Assembly: GCA_902776765.1 (NCBI GenBank)
Contig: CACYRP010000018.1
Coordinates: 1 to 62,781 of the forward strand
Direction: 5' to 3'
DNA: 62,781 bases
Source: Fibrobacter succinogenes
GTDB lineage: Bacteria > Fibrobacterota > Fibrobacteria > Fibrobacterales > Fibrobacteraceae
The position numbers and the translations under genes are program-made. This document shows positions 26,706-35,981 of this stretch, piece after piece. The notes beneath the pieces are model-generated. The model made no database searches, had not been told where the DNA came from, and saw only the letters and a program-made list of their open reading frames with translations. Every line of letters starts with the position of its first letter. The first letter of the stretch is position 1.

Positions 26706-27260
26706 ATGTGTGATAGTACTTCCAATTTTTATTCTGAAAATTTATGTAGTGCGACTGGTATAACAGCTATTTTTTCGTGTCCTGGAAGATTTGAAGAACT
26801 TGCTGATCGACCGTGTAGTGGGATGACAGGAAGGTCTTTAGAGTATATTCTTGAAAAAATACTGTTTAACGGAAAACGCTTAAATCGTTCTTTAGTAGGT
26901 ATAAATAATGCTTGGAGTAAAGTTGAATTCTTTGCCAAAACCAATCGAAGTGAAGCTGATGATTTTGAAATTTTAAATTCTAGCAACATTGATCGTTTGA
27001 AGAATGAATTAAAAAATACAAAGATTGCTATAGCTTTTGGAGATAAGGCTCTTTTAGCCTTGAATGCTGTAAAAAATGCTGGTAGGAGTGATTTGCATAT
27101 TGTCAATGCTATTCACTTGTCTCCTCGTAGAATAAATACATGTATAAAAAAAGATGTTTTTGGAAATGTGTTAAAAAAAGGTGCGAAAGGGAATTTTAAA
27201 AAAAGGTTGAGTGTTGTTGCTAATGATATCAAGAGAGCCTCAGGGGGTCTTTTCGTTTAA
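26706..27260 (+). CDS. Uracil-DNA-glycosylase-superfamily-like protein
   Basis: A 184-residue protein from ATG 26706. The segment FSCPGRFEELADRPCSGMTG with RSLEYIL closely follows the first motif of family 4/5-type uracil-DNA glycosylases (G-E-x-P-G-x-x-E-x-x-x-x-x-P-F-x-G-x-x-G). Also present are IAFGDKALLAL (central strand/helix) and HLSPRRIN in place of the HPS motif. Key positions diverge (Cys for Ala, HLS for HPS), so glycosylase activity is unsure. Base composition is much more AT-rich than nrdG, suggesting transfer. Paired with a SieB-like gene. Confidence 0.6.
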   Translation: MCDSTSNFYSENLCSATGITAIFSCPGRFEELADRPCSGMTGRSLEYILEKILFNGKRLNRSLVGINNAWSKVEFFAKTNRSEADDFEILNSSNIDRLKNELKNTKIAIAFGDKALLALNAVKNAGRSDLHIVNAIHLSPRRINTCIKKDVFGNVLKKGAKGNFKKRLSVVANDIKRASGGLFV

Positions 27261-27377
27261 TATGCAAGTGTTTTGTAATGAAAAGTTTGTCTATTGTGTT
27301 TTGGGAAAGTTGCTTTTCCCTTTTTTGATTGTTTGAAAATGCAAAAGTATTGCTAGAAAAATCAAAGGGTGCTTAAT

Positions 27378-28001
27378 ATGGAATGGATTGAAAAAATAAT
27401 AGCCATTTTTAAATTGCCTTTAAAAACGATTGTTGTTATTTCGTTAATTTGTGGACTGATTTTGTTTTTGCCAACAGAATTTTTGGAAAAAATGAAATTG
27501 TCTGAATTAGTTAGTGAATATGGCAAATATTTTGGAATAATATTTTTGATAACATTTAGCTATAGTGTTGTTGCTTTTGTGATTCTTTTATGGAATAAAG
27601 TAAAAAAGTGGAAGATGAAGAAAAATTATATTAAGACTGCATGTAAGGCTTTAGCTGAATTGACTTTACCTGAAATATATTTGTTGAGAGAATTTTTGTT
27701 TCAGGATAAAGATGTTATTGAAGTTCCTTATGAATCAACAGAGTTCACAAGTTTATATAATAAGGGAATTTTGATTTTAGCATCAAAAAAAATGAGATCC
27801 TATGTTTTTGGTCATTTTATATCAGTAACGATAAATCCAGAAATAAAAAAATTCATAACAGAGGATGTTTTGAAATTACCTAAAAATCCTACTCAAAAAG
27901 ATGTTGATGAAGCTATGCGAACAAGGCCTAGTTTTCTATCAAGTTTAAATTATATAAACAATTTAATGGATAATTTTGGACACATTGGTAGATTTTTTTA
28001 G
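27378..28001 (+). CDS. SieB-like superinfection exclusion protein
   Basis: A 207-residue protein; ATG 27378 is preceded by AAAGGG. N-terminus MEWIEKIIAIFKLPLKTIVV with two membrane helices (residues ~18-35 and ~50-72), then a charged helical cytosolic domain (LTLPEIYLLREFLFQDKD...). The layout and N-terminal text match the SieB family, in which the P22 and lambdoid members abort development of superinfecting phages. AT-rich like its left neighbour; the two may be a small anti-phage insertion. Confidence 0.65.
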   Translation: MEWIEKIIAIFKLPLKTIVVISLICGLILFLPTEFLEKMKLSELVSEYGKYFGIIFLITFSYSVVAFVILLWNKVKKWKMKKNYIKTACKALAELTLPEIYLLREFLFQDKDVIEVPYESTEFTSLYNKGILILASKKMRSYVFGHFISVTINPEIKKFITEDVLKLPKNPTQKDVDEAMRTRPSFLSSLNYINNLMDNFGHIGRFF

Positions 28002-28017
28002 GATTTTTTCTGCATGC

Positions 28018-28078
28018 CAACCACGATTACCATTCTCGTATCACGTCATGTTGAGCGAACGCGAAACATCCAGTGACT
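28018..28078. repeat. Dispersed repeat copy (GTCATGTTGAG...CATCCAGT)
   Basis: CGTCATGTTGAGCGAACGCG then AAACATCCAGTGAC, a variant of the dispersed GTCAT..TGAGCGA..CCAGT family, between the SieB-like gene and the SGNH hydrolase. Confidence 0.6.
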
Positions 28079-28107
28079 TTTCCTTTAGCGTTGTTTATAT
28101 TTACCTC

Positions 28108-29139
28108 ATGGTTATGAGAATGTTTGGTATTATAGTGATGGCGGCGGTGGCCGCTTCGGTTTCTGCCTTTGCGGCAGGCAAGGTGGCTTGCGTCGGCAAT
28201 AGCATTACTTATGGTTACGGGATTGTGTCTTGGCCTGACCAGACGAGTTATCCGCATCATTTGCAGGAGATGTTGCGTGGCGACGCTCCGGGCGATACTG
28301 TCGAAAATTTTGGCGTGAGCAGTCTTACGGTCCGCAAGGATGATCAGGCTTCGTACTGGAAGGGCCATCGTTTTGCACCGGCGATTGAATTTGCGGCAGA
28401 TACGGTTATTATTGAGCTTGGCACGAACGATTCGAAAGCTTATGCGCAGTGGAATACTCCGGCGCAGAATGCTGCTGTAGATTCTGCAATCACGTCGGAT
28501 TTTGAAGCGTTGATTGACACGTTCCAAGTGAAGTCTAAACCGCATGTTTTCATTTGCTTGGCGCCTTACGTGAACAATGTCGATTGGAACATCCTTGATA
28601 CGACGGTCGTGAAGCGCGTGAATCCTGCAATTTTGCGGGCTGGACTCGAAAAAGGCGTGAACGTGATTGACTTGCATTCGCGTTTTAGCGCACTTGAAAA
28701 TCCAAGCTGGTATTTGTCCGATATGGTGCATCCGTCTGTCGAAGGCGCAAAGCACTTGGCAGAAATTGTGTATGCCCATTTGCAGATGGATACGTTGCAT
28801 GTAACGCAAGATGGCTCGACGCTCAAGGCGCCGAAGGGCTTTGGCTACCAGTGGTATAAAGACGGGCGCCTCTTGGATGGCGACACGCTTGAAACGCTTA
28901 CTGTTTCGGGCGAGGGCGAATATAAAGTCTCTGTGAAGGTGGATGAAAAGAGCTTGTCGCGCATTGTGACGGCGCCGTTGGATGTGCAGGAAACGACGGG
29001 ACTCAAACCGAACGCTCATGCTGGTGAAATGCGTGAAAAATCGTTCGCAAATTCGCTTCGCCAATCAAAACAACATTTCGATGCTCGCGGTCGCGCTTTG
29101 GAAAAACAGAGAAAATATCAGAAGATTTATTCTAAGTAG
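28108..29139 (+). CDS. Secreted SGNH/GDSL-type hydrolase
   Basis: I start at ATG 28108 (28114 and 28120 are alternatives) because upstream codons only translate repeat DNA. Signal peptide MRMFGIIVMAAVAASVSAFA. SGNH blocks: I = CVGNSITYG (Ser nucleophile), III = IELGTNDSKA, V = DMVHPSVEG (Asp and His). An Ig-like GFGYQWYKDGRLLDGDTL module follows (~residues 245-300), then a basic tail. Likely a secreted carbohydrate O-acetyl esterase or related lipase/esterase, in line with a plant-fibre degrader. Confidence 0.85.
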   Translation: MVMRMFGIIVMAAVAASVSAFAAGKVACVGNSITYGYGIVSWPDQTSYPHHLQEMLRGDAPGDTVENFGVSSLTVRKDDQASYWKGHRFAPAIEFAADTVIIELGTNDSKAYAQWNTPAQNAAVDSAITSDFEALIDTFQVKSKPHVFICLAPYVNNVDWNILDTTVVKRVNPAILRAGLEKGVNVIDLHSRFSALENPSWYLSDMVHPSVEGAKHLAEIVYAHLQMDTLHVTQDGSTLKAPKGFGYQWYKDGRLLDGDTLETLTVSGEGEYKVSVKVDEKSLSRIVTAPLDVQETTGLKPNAHAGEMREKSFANSLRQSKQHFDARGRALEKQRKYQKIYSK

Positions 29140-29154
29140 TTTTTGGCTTCTGAG

Positions 29155-29180
29155 AAAAAAGTCAAATTGACTTTTTTTGT
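29155..29180. terminator. Bidirectional terminator
   Basis: AAAAAAGTCAA/TTGACTTTTTTT stem-loop between the convergent SGNH hydrolase and RecD2 genes. Confidence 0.7.
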
Positions 29181-29196
29181 CTGTTACTCGAAACCG

Positions 29197-31335
29197 CTAG
29201 TTCAGTTTTTCGGTGAGGCGCGTGTAGCGTTTTGTGCTGCGGTTGTTGCGCACGGCTTGGTAGAATGCGCCCGGTGCAGATAAAATCCAAACATGGCCCT
29301 TTGCACGCGTAATCGCGGTGTAGATGAGGTTCCGCTGTAGCATGATGCTGTGGCTAGAATCTAGCACGACGATGACGGCGGGGTATTCGCTACCTTGGCT
29401 TTTGTGGATCGTGCAGGCGTAGGCGAGGATGAGTTCTTCGACTTCATCGGATTCGTAATCGACGGTTTTGTCATCGTAAAAGACGGTAATTTTTTTTGAA
29501 TCCTTTGCGATTTTATAGATGATGCCGACGTCGCCGTTAAACACGTTTTTGTCGTAGTTGTTGCGGATTTGCATCACGCGGTCGCCATTGCTCCAATTGC
29601 CGCTTGCGATTTTGATGCGTTCCTTGCCTGGGTTTAGCAAGTCCTGCAAATATGCGTTCAGCTCGTAAATGCCGAGCGGGCCTTTGCGCATGGGCGTGAG
29701 GAGTTGCATTTCTTGTGTATCAACGTTGATTTTTTCTTTGATGCCGAATGTGACAAGGCGTGCGATGATGTCTTTTGCTTCGTCGGCAGTTTCGTAAGGC
29801 AAAAAGTGGAAGTTCGTGCCATCGATGGGCGAAGGGCAAATGCCTTGGTTGATTTTGGCAGCTTTGTCGGCGATGTCGTTTCCGCCAGCCTGGCGGAAAA
29901 TGTGCTGAAGGCGGGTGCTCGGAATCTTGGGGCAACGCAACAAGTCGTTCAGCACATTGCCAGCTCCCACGCTGGGGAGCTGGTCGGCATCGCCCACGAG
30001 AATGATTCTCGCATTGAGTGGCGTCGCTTCGAGGAGCGAGGCCGCAAGCCACGTATCGACCATACTGAATTCATCGACGATGAGCAGGTTGCATTGAAGT
30101 TTATTGTTTTCGTCTCGATGGAACTTGCCCGAAATTGGATCCACTTCGAGTAAACGGTGGATGGTTCGTGCCTTTTCGCCGCAGCATTCACCCATGCGCT
30201 TGGCGGCGCGGCCCGTGGGCGCTGTGAGGCTTACACATTCTTCCATTTGGCGGGCGAGGTAGAGAATTCCCTTGAGAATTGTCGTTTTGCCTGTACCGGG
30301 GCCGCCTGTGATAATGGAAATCTTTCGCGAAAGCGCCATCTGTATTGCGCGCCTTTGAATCGGATCAAAGCTGAACTTGTGCTCGCGTTCCCACTGCGCT
30401 AAATTGTTTTCGAAATTGTCAATGGGCAGTTCGTTGTAGCGCAATCGGAGCTTGATGTTGTCTGCAATTCGTTGCTCGGCGTTGTAGAGCGGTGGAAAAT
30501 AGCAGTCATCGCCTTCGCGCTTGATTCGCCCAATCTCACTAGCTTTTTCGAATTCGTCGAGGAGTGTGTTGATGGCATCTTCGTCATCTTGTTGCAAACG
30601 CAAATTGCGGAACGTGCGCTCCAATAGCGCGTTCTTGGGCAAAAATACATGCCCATCGCTGACGGATGCTTCTTGCAATGTGTAAAGCAACGCCGCTTGG
30701 AATCGTTCGGGGCTGTCTTTCGGGAATCCGACTTTCTGGGCGATTTCGTCGGCCTTTAAAAATCCGATGCCCCAGACTTCTTCGCAGAGCATGTACGGGT
30801 TCTGCGTGATGCGTTCGATGGTCGCTTGCCCGAACTTGTTCCACAATCGCTTTGCCACACTGCCGACAATTTCGTGCTTGTACAAGAACAGCATCGTTTC
30901 GCGACTGTGCCTTGCTTCTTGCCAACGTGCCAAAAACGCTTCCACCTTGCGGGCGGGGAACCCCTTGATTTTTGTTTCGCGTAACTTGTCCGGATCGTTA
31001 TCGAGAATGTCTGCGGTTTTGTCTCCAAAAACCTCCACGATGCGTTCGGCAATCTTTTGCCCCACACCCGGGAATTGTCCGCTCGCTAAATATTCGACAA
31101 TGTCGTTGTCTTCGGTGGCGAGGTATTCAAAAGATGTTGCCTGGAACTGCTTGCCGTATTTGGGGTGGCTGCCCCAATTGCCCTCGATAGAAATCGATTC
31201 GCCTGGCTGTAAAGCGGGGAACGTGCCTGTGACGACAACAACTTTCTTGCTTTCGATATCGTTAAGGCGCATCACGGTAAAGCCGTTTTGCAGGCTATGA
31301 AACGTGATGCTTTTTATGCTGCCTTTGATGTTCAA
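29197..31335 (-). CDS. recD2: RecD2-type SF1B DNA helicase
   Basis: About 712 residues. N-terminal OB-like and helix-hairpin-helix region (GVGQKIAERIVEVFG), Walker A IITGGPGTGKTT at about residue 345, VDEFSMVD (motif II), GDADQLPSVG (motif III), and C-terminal YACTIHKSQGSEYP and YTAITRAK (UvrD_C_2 motifs). RecD2 is the stand-alone 5'-3' helicase of bacteria lacking RecBC. No ATG exists near the N-terminus; TTG 31335 gives a homologue-like start (NIKGSIKSITF), while TTG 31374 would add 13 residues encoded by a repeat. Confidence 0.88.
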   Translation of the reverse strand: MNIKGSIKSITFHSLQNGFTVMRLNDIESKKVVVVTGTFPALQPGESISIEGNWGSHPKYGKQFQATSFEYLATEDNDIVEYLASGQFPGVGQKIAERIVEVFGDKTADILDNDPDKLRETKIKGFPARKVEAFLARWQEARHSRETMLFLYKHEIVGSVAKRLWNKFGQATIERITQNPYMLCEEVWGIGFLKADEIAQKVGFPKDSPERFQAALLYTLQEASVSDGHVFLPKNALLERTFRNLRLQQDDEDAINTLLDEFEKASEIGRIKREGDDCYFPPLYNAEQRIADNIKLRLRYNELPIDNFENNLAQWEREHKFSFDPIQRRAIQMALSRKISIITGGPGTGKTTILKGILYLARQMEECVSLTAPTGRAAKRMGECCGEKARTIHRLLEVDPISGKFHRDENNKLQCNLLIVDEFSMVDTWLAASLLEATPLNARIILVGDADQLPSVGAGNVLNDLLRCPKIPSTRLQHIFRQAGGNDIADKAAKINQGICPSPIDGTNFHFLPYETADEAKDIIARLVTFGIKEKINVDTQEMQLLTPMRKGPLGIYELNAYLQDLLNPGKERIKIASGNWSNGDRVMQIRNNYDKNVFNGDVGIIYKIAKDSKKITVFYDDKTVDYESDEVEELILAYACTIHKSQGSEYPAVIVVLDSSHSIMLQRNLIYTAITRAKGHVWILSAPGAFYQAVRNNRSTKRYTRLTEKLN

Positions 31336-31353
31336 TTTCGCGCTTTGATGGAG

Positions 31354-31402
31354 ATTCCCGCTCCTCCCCGTCAAGCGAGGACCGGTAGGCGGGAATGACA
31401 GT
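31354..31402. repeat. GTCATTCCCGC...GCGGGAATCTCC repeat at the recD2 5' end
   Basis: On the minus strand, GTCATTCCCGCC ... GGAGCGGGAATCTCC forms an inverted pair typical of widespread bacterial intergenic repeats. It covers the upstream part of any longer recD2 start. A GTCCGCGTCGGCGGAC hairpin is next to it (31417-31434). Confidence 0.6.
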
Positions 31403-31440
31403 TTGCGTTTTTTGTCATGTCCGCGTCGGCGGACATTTCC

Positions 31441-32976
31441 TTACTCAGCCTTTGGAATTTTTCCTTCGTCAAGGTCGGGATTCCAACGGTCGGCATCGTA
31501 CCCTTCCATCTTAGAAAGTGTCTTGCCGCGAACGCATAGGAAAAATCCGAGAATAGCAGCGTCATGGAGGGCAATCACGAGAGCGGTCTTGTAATCAAGC
31601 CCAAATCCGAGCGGAGCGCCCTTGAGGTTTTCCGGACTCACCCAGAGGATGTAATCCGCTGTAATGAATGTCATGAACATGCACGGGATCAGTGCTATCC
31701 AGAAGTTCTTCTTTTTACTGCGGAGATAAACCGTGGCAACGCACAAACTGCAAACTGCCATGAGCTGGTTGCTCCAGCTGAAGTAATTCCACAAGATGTT
31801 GAATCCTTCGGGGTTTAAGTTGCTCCAGAAAATAATCACGGCACAAAGGGCGAACATCGGAACAGTGAGGATCAAACGGTTTCTGATAGAAGTTTGTTCG
31901 AGTCCGGTGAGTTCCGCAATCGTGAGGCGCAAGCTGCGGAGGCTGGTATCACCGCTCGTAATGGCAAGGACAATCACGCCTACAACCACGAGAATCGAAA
32001 TCGGAGCCCACGGAATTACGGTCGAAACGAGAACGCTCAAGACTTTCACGCCTGAAGCACCTGTCAAAAGTTCCGGCATCTGGTGGTAAATGAACATGCC
32101 GCCGGCGGCCCAAATCATACCAATCAAACCTTCGATAATCATCATGCCGTAGAATGTCTGTCGGCCCGTTTTTTCAGTCACTTCGGTGCGGGCAACGAGC
32201 GGGCTTTGCGTGCTGTGGAAACCGCTGATGATGCCGCAAGCAATCGTCACAAAAAGCATCGGGATAATCGGCTGGCCTGCCGGATGCTTGTGGAAGTTGC
32301 TCATGATATCGCTAAAGCAGAATTCATCGAGTACGTTCAAGTTCGGGATGATGCCCACGAAAATAGCGAGGGAGGCGAGAATCAGGAGGGCGCCAAAAAC
32401 CGGGTAGATGCGGCCGATAATCTTGTCAATCGGGAAGAAAGTGCTAATGAAGTAGTAGGCAAAAATGACGGCGACAGCAATCCAGAAAAGCGTCGGCGAA
32501 ACGTGACTGCCAGCGAGAATCGGCGTATTCACGAGAGCTGCTGGCGTGTTGGTGAACACTGCACCGACGAGGATGAGCGCCACGGATATGAGCGCCATTA
32601 CAAGCTTTGCCGGGCCCTTGCCCAAGAACTTGCGGGAAAGCGCCGGCACATTGTAGCCGTTGTTGCGCATGCTGATCATGCCGCTGAAGTAGTCGTGCAC
32701 AGCACCGCCAAGCACGTTTCCGAGCGGGAGCAAGATGAACACGATGGCGCCAAACTTGATGCCAAGAATCACGCCGATTACAGGACCGATACCTGCAATG
32801 TTCAAAAGTTGAATGAGAACGTTTTTCCAGTGCGGCATGGGAACTCGGTCAACGCCGTCCGGGTTTGCAAGTGCTGGGGTCTTGCGGTCATCGGGGCCGA
32901 ATGTGCGTTCGACGAACTTGCCGTAGGTGAAATATCCAAGGATGAGGATTGCAACACCAATTAGGAATGTTATCAT
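31441..32976 (-). CDS. cstA: Carbon starvation protein CstA family peptide transporter
   Basis: A 511-residue protein with about 14 membrane helices. CstA landmarks are NIAGIGPVIGVILGIKFG, PLGNVLGGAVHDYFSGMISMR and SGFHSTQSPLVARTE. In other bacteria CstA-family proteins import peptides or pyruvate under starvation. It is the shorter class. AGAAGG ribosome site; 21 nt after an outer-membrane barrel gene, so probably an operon. Confidence 0.9.
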   Translation of the reverse strand: MITFLIGVAILILGYFTYGKFVERTFGPDDRKTPALANPDGVDRVPMPHWKNVLIQLLNIAGIGPVIGVILGIKFGAIVFILLPLGNVLGGAVHDYFSGMISMRNNGYNVPALSRKFLGKGPAKLVMALISVALILVGAVFTNTPAALVNTPILAGSHVSPTLFWIAVAVIFAYYFISTFFPIDKIIGRIYPVFGALLILASLAIFVGIIPNLNVLDEFCFSDIMSNFHKHPAGQPIIPMLFVTIACGIISGFHSTQSPLVARTEVTEKTGRQTFYGMMIIEGLIGMIWAAGGMFIYHQMPELLTGASGVKVLSVLVSTVIPWAPISILVVVGVIVLAITSGDTSLRSLRLTIAELTGLEQTSIRNRLILTVPMFALCAVIIFWSNLNPEGFNILWNYFSWSNQLMAVCSLCVATVYLRSKKKNFWIALIPCMFMTFITADYILWVSPENLKGAPLGFGLDYKTALVIALHDAAILGFFLCVRGKTLSKMEGYDADRWNPDLDEGKIPKAE

Positions 32977-32997
32977 TTTTGTGCCTTCTTTAGTTAA

Positions 32998-33708
32998 TTA
33001 AAACTGAACCATCGCATTGATGGAAATGGCTATGTAGGTTTGCCAAAAATAGCTGTTGTGGTCCTTTACGCCGTTGTTCTTTTTTCCAAATTCGATTGTC
33101 CCGCTATTATCTGTATTGACGGATTTATACCAGTTCTCGTAAAAACGCAAGGTCGGAGAAAGGCAGAAAAAGTCAGTAATATAATAGCGAATGTTTGCAA
33201 TTATTGAAACGGCAGAACCCTTTAAACTGGAATCAAAAAAATCTCTGCCATTGTTAGATGCGTTTTTTTCGATATTCAAGCTGGAAAATGAATAGCCGAG
33301 ACCTACACCCACTTGAAAATATTCAGGAAAGAAAAAGTTATAGATAGCTTCAAGTCCGAATCGCCAATAGCTTATATCTTGCTCGACCATGTTTTCGGGA
33401 TTGCTCTCTATGGAACCCGTTGTAGACCAGTATTGGAACGATAACCCGAAAGAAAATTCGCGGATATTTACGCCGAGGTTGTAGTCGGGGGTTAGAAGAA
33501 TTTTATTTTGCGGCAAATTGACGGTTTCTGTATTGCCTTCCTTATCGGTAATTTTAAGCTCTCTTGAAAAAAAATCACCGCGATTTGCCATAATGCCTAT
33601 GCCGATACTTGCGTAATAAGAACGCGGCCACTGCGCAAAATCGCTTTCGCTAGGTTGTGCCCAAACAATCCCTGCAAAAAAAGCTAATGCTAAAAGAAAT
33701 TTTTTCAT
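32998..33708 (-). CDS. Outer-membrane beta-barrel protein
   Basis: A 236-residue protein with signal peptide (MKKFLLALAFFAGIVWAQ) and alternating amphipathic strands (YYASIGIGIMANRGDFF, FSFGLSFQYWST, YWRFGLEAIYNFFF, VGVGLGYSFSSLN) ending in an aromatic C-terminal residue (NAMVQF), the typical OMP sorting end. Function unknown; may provide an outer-membrane pore for the downstream CstA. Confidence 0.75.
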   Translation of the reverse strand: MKKFLLALAFFAGIVWAQPSESDFAQWPRSYYASIGIGIMANRGDFFSRELKITDKEGNTETVNLPQNKILLTPDYNLGVNIREFSFGLSFQYWSTTGSIESNPENMVEQDISYWRFGLEAIYNFFFPEYFQVGVGLGYSFSSLNIEKNASNNGRDFFDSSLKGSAVSIIANIRYYITDFFCLSPTLRFYENWYKSVNTDNSGTIEFGKKNNGVKDHNSYFWQTYIAISINAMVQF

Positions 33709-33722
33709 CTCAATCCTCCCTT

Positions 33723-33760
33723 AAAAAAAGCACCCTTAATTTAGAAATTTAAGGGCGCCT
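33723..33760 (-). terminator. Terminator of nadA
   Basis: Minus strand: GCGCCCTTAAATT/AATTAAGGGTGC stem around TCTA followed by seven T, 30 nt after the nadA stop. Confidence 0.85.
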
Positions 33761-33788
33761 TGGTAGAATTGGTAATGTATTATGTGCT

Positions 33789-34802
33789 TTATTCAGCGTA
33801 TTTGAACATGGCATCGATGCACTTCTTGGCCTTGACGCGCACGCCTTCGTCGAGCGAGATGTGTTCTGCCTTTTCGGGGTGGCGAAGCGCTTCCAAGATA
33901 TTTTCGAGGGAGTTCGATTTCATGTACTTGCACATGCAGCAGCTACCGATAAAGTTCATATCGGGATGTTCGTAGTGCATGCGGGCATTGAGACCGCATT
34001 CTGTGAGGAGCAAGATGCAACTGTCCTTGGGCTGCTGGTTGATGTAGCTCACCATTTGGCCCGTGCTTCCGACGTAGTCGCTGAGCATGGCAACCGACGG
34101 ATTGCATTCTGGGTGGCTGATTACCTTGAGATTCGGGTTCTGGCTGCGGAAGAACTGGATCAAATCCGGGTCGTAGTTTTCGTGAACGTAGCAGCAGCCG
34201 TTATAGAGCTTGATATTCTTCTTGACACCGCGACGCTTCATTTCGTCGATGATGTTCTGGCCCATGAGGGCGTCCGGTACAAAGTAAATCTTGTCGGACG
34301 GGATTGTTTCGACAATGTGCATCACGTTACCGCTTGTGACGCAAACATCGCAGGCGGCTTTTACGTCGGCGGTTGTGTTGATGTAGCAAACGAACGTGTA
34401 GTCCGGATTTTGCTTGCGGAGTTCTTCAACGTCCTTGCCGGTGATGGAATCGGCGAGGCTGCAACCTGTGAGCGGGCCCGGGATGATGACGTCTTTTTGC
34501 GGGTTCAAAATCTTGGCGGTTTCGCCCATGAAACGCACGGCAGAGAATAGGATTGTCTTTTGCTGGACGGTCGTGGCGTCCTTGCTGAGTTTGAAGCTAT
34601 CGCCAGTGAAGTCGGCAACGCCCAAAAGAATTTCAGGAGCGCAATAGCTGTGGGCGAGGATAACTGTATCCTGCTGTTTTTTGAGCTCGTTGATTTCGTT
34701 GATGAGCGGGAGCATCTTTTCCACCTTTTCCATGGTGTAAGTGCAAAGTGCTGCGCCCGGCTTGACGGACTTGAGACGATTGTAAAGTTCTTCTGCGGTC
34801 AT
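33789..34802 (-). CDS. nadA: Quinolinate synthase
   Basis: A 337-residue NadA: condenses iminoaspartate and dihydroxyacetone phosphate to quinolinate for NAD synthesis, with a [4Fe-4S] cluster. Visible motifs are VILAHSYCAPEI, GDSFKLSKDA, VRFMGETAKIL, PGPLTGCSLAD, SHPECNPSV, GSTGQM and the C-terminal FIGSCCMCKYMKSNSL. Length is normal. nadB and nadC are not nearby. Lone gene flanked by terminator and repeat. Confidence 0.95.
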   Translation of the reverse strand: MTAEELYNRLKSVKPGAALCTYTMEKVEKMLPLINEINELKKQQDTVILAHSYCAPEILLGVADFTGDSFKLSKDATTVQQKTILFSAVRFMGETAKILNPQKDVIIPGPLTGCSLADSITGKDVEELRKQNPDYTFVCYINTTADVKAACDVCVTSGNVMHIVETIPSDKIYFVPDALMGQNIIDEMKRRGVKKNIKLYNGCCYVHENYDPDLIQFFRSQNPNLKVISHPECNPSVAMLSDYVGSTGQMVSYINQQPKDSCILLLTECGLNARMHYEHPDMNFIGSCCMCKYMKSNSLENILEALRHPEKAEHISLDEGVRVKAKKCIDAMFKYAE

Positions 34803-34849
34803 TGTTGTTCCGTGAAATGTAATTTCCTAGATGAAAGATAGTAATTTTA

Positions 34850-34996
34850 GTAGGAAGTAGGATGTAAGAAGTAGGAAGGGCTTTAAAAGTGGTTAGTAAA
34901 CAGTATGCTATAGGAAGGGCTTATAATCGCGGCTTTGCCGCCTAACTATTCCTGTCTACGGCCTACTGCCTACTGTTTACTGCGCCGCAGGCGCCG
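34850..34996. repeat. Word-repeat element (GTAGGAAGTAGG type)
   Basis: Left arm GTAGGAAGTAGGATGTAAG, AGTGGTTAGTAAACAG; centre AATCGCGGCTTTGCCGC; right arm CTACGGCCTACTGCCTACTG and GCGCCGCAGGCGC. Confidence 0.7.
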
Positions 34997-35827
34997 CTAG
35001 TACCCTGCCCATTCGGCGCTGATGGAGGGGCTTGCTTCGCGGATGTTTTTTTCTTCGGAGGTTTCTTCCTTGCGGGCGATGTCTCCGCTTGCGATGCGTT
35101 CCTTGATTTCGTCAAACGTCTTGGGCGGTACGGAATCGGGAGAATTGTCGCCGAGCACTTTGCAGGGGGCCGCTTCGGATTCTTTTGCCTTGTCTTTCAC
35201 GGGCGTGTATTCGCGGAGCGCTTCGACGGTGTAGAATTTGTCTTCTTCGGGGCACCAAGCGGTAAGCGCCTTGCCGTAGCAACAACCAGAATCAAGACCG
35301 ATAAATCCAGGGATGTTCACGAAGCCTTTCTTTGCCCAATGTCCAAACACAACCGTCTTGCTCCATGTGACTTGTTCGTACCAAGGCTTATCATTCCAGT
35401 TGCGGATGGAAAGGAGCACTTCGGGGCTCATGTCTTCGAGGCGTGTCTTGCCCGGTTCGAGTCCAGCGTGTACGAGTAATGCATGCGGCGTATCGCGCCA
35501 GAGCGGCCAGTTCTTCACGGTATCGCGGATGTAAACCCATTCATCGAGCGAGAGCGCCTTGAAGCGTTTCTTCTGTTTTTCGGTCCAGTTGTTCTTGGGC
35601 GTTTCCATCATGCGGATGAGATGTTCCTCGTGATTCCCGCGGACGGTCAAAATGCCGAGTTCTTCGACAATGCGCATGGCGCGCATTATGTCGGGGCCTT
35701 TGTTAATAATATCGCCGGTCTGGTAGATGGTATCGCTACCGCGGACAAATCCGAACTTGTCAATCATTTCGGAAAGCTCGTCCGCACAACCGTGCACATC
35801 ACCGATGTAGAGTGTTCGTTTTGTCAA
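34997..35827 (-). CDS. Calcineurin-like metallophosphoesterase (ApaH/PrpA type)
   Basis: A 276-residue phosphatase with the PPP-family signatures GDVHGCADEL, QTGDIINKGPD and VRGNHEEHL, and later LLVHAGLEPG and VFGHWAKKG. These bind two metals and cleave phosphoesters; members act as protein phosphatases or dinucleoside tetraphosphate hydrolases. Substrate cannot be told. The C-terminal ~70 residues are charged and lack a known domain. Confidence 0.88.
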   Translation of the reverse strand: MTKRTLYIGDVHGCADELSEMIDKFGFVRGSDTIYQTGDIINKGPDIMRAMRIVEELGILTVRGNHEEHLIRMMETPKNNWTEKQKKRFKALSLDEWVYIRDTVKNWPLWRDTPHALLVHAGLEPGKTRLEDMSPEVLLSIRNWNDKPWYEQVTWSKTVVFGHWAKKGFVNIPGFIGLDSGCCYGKALTAWCPEEDKFYTVEALREYTPVKDKAKESEAAPCKVLGDNSPDSVPPKTFDEIKERIASGDIARKEETSEEKNIREASPSISAEWAGY

Positions 35828-35981
35828 AGTGGTTAGTGGTTGGTGGTTAGTGGTTAGGTAATGAGGTTTAATTAGACGAAAGACGAGAGACTAGAGACGA
35901 GAGAGGAATAATCGCGGCCTCGCCGCCAAGCATAATCTTTCGTCTTTCGTCTATAGCCCGCTGTGGCGGGCGTTCTTTCGT
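35826..35981. repeat. Word-repeat element (GTGGTTAGTGG and GACGAAAGACGAG types)
   Basis: Left arm AGTGGTTAGTGGTTGGTGG then GACGAAAGACGAGAGACTAG; centre AATCGCGGCCTCGCCGC; right arm CTTTCGTCTTTCGTCTAT, GCCCGCTGTGGCGGGC, TTCTTTCGTCTAT. Confidence 0.75.

Noticed and set aside
27976..28107. Extended N-terminus of the SGNH hydrolase (44 more residues)
   Set aside because: These codons translate the SieB gene end and a dispersed repeat; the signal peptide begins at the ATGs at 28108-28120.
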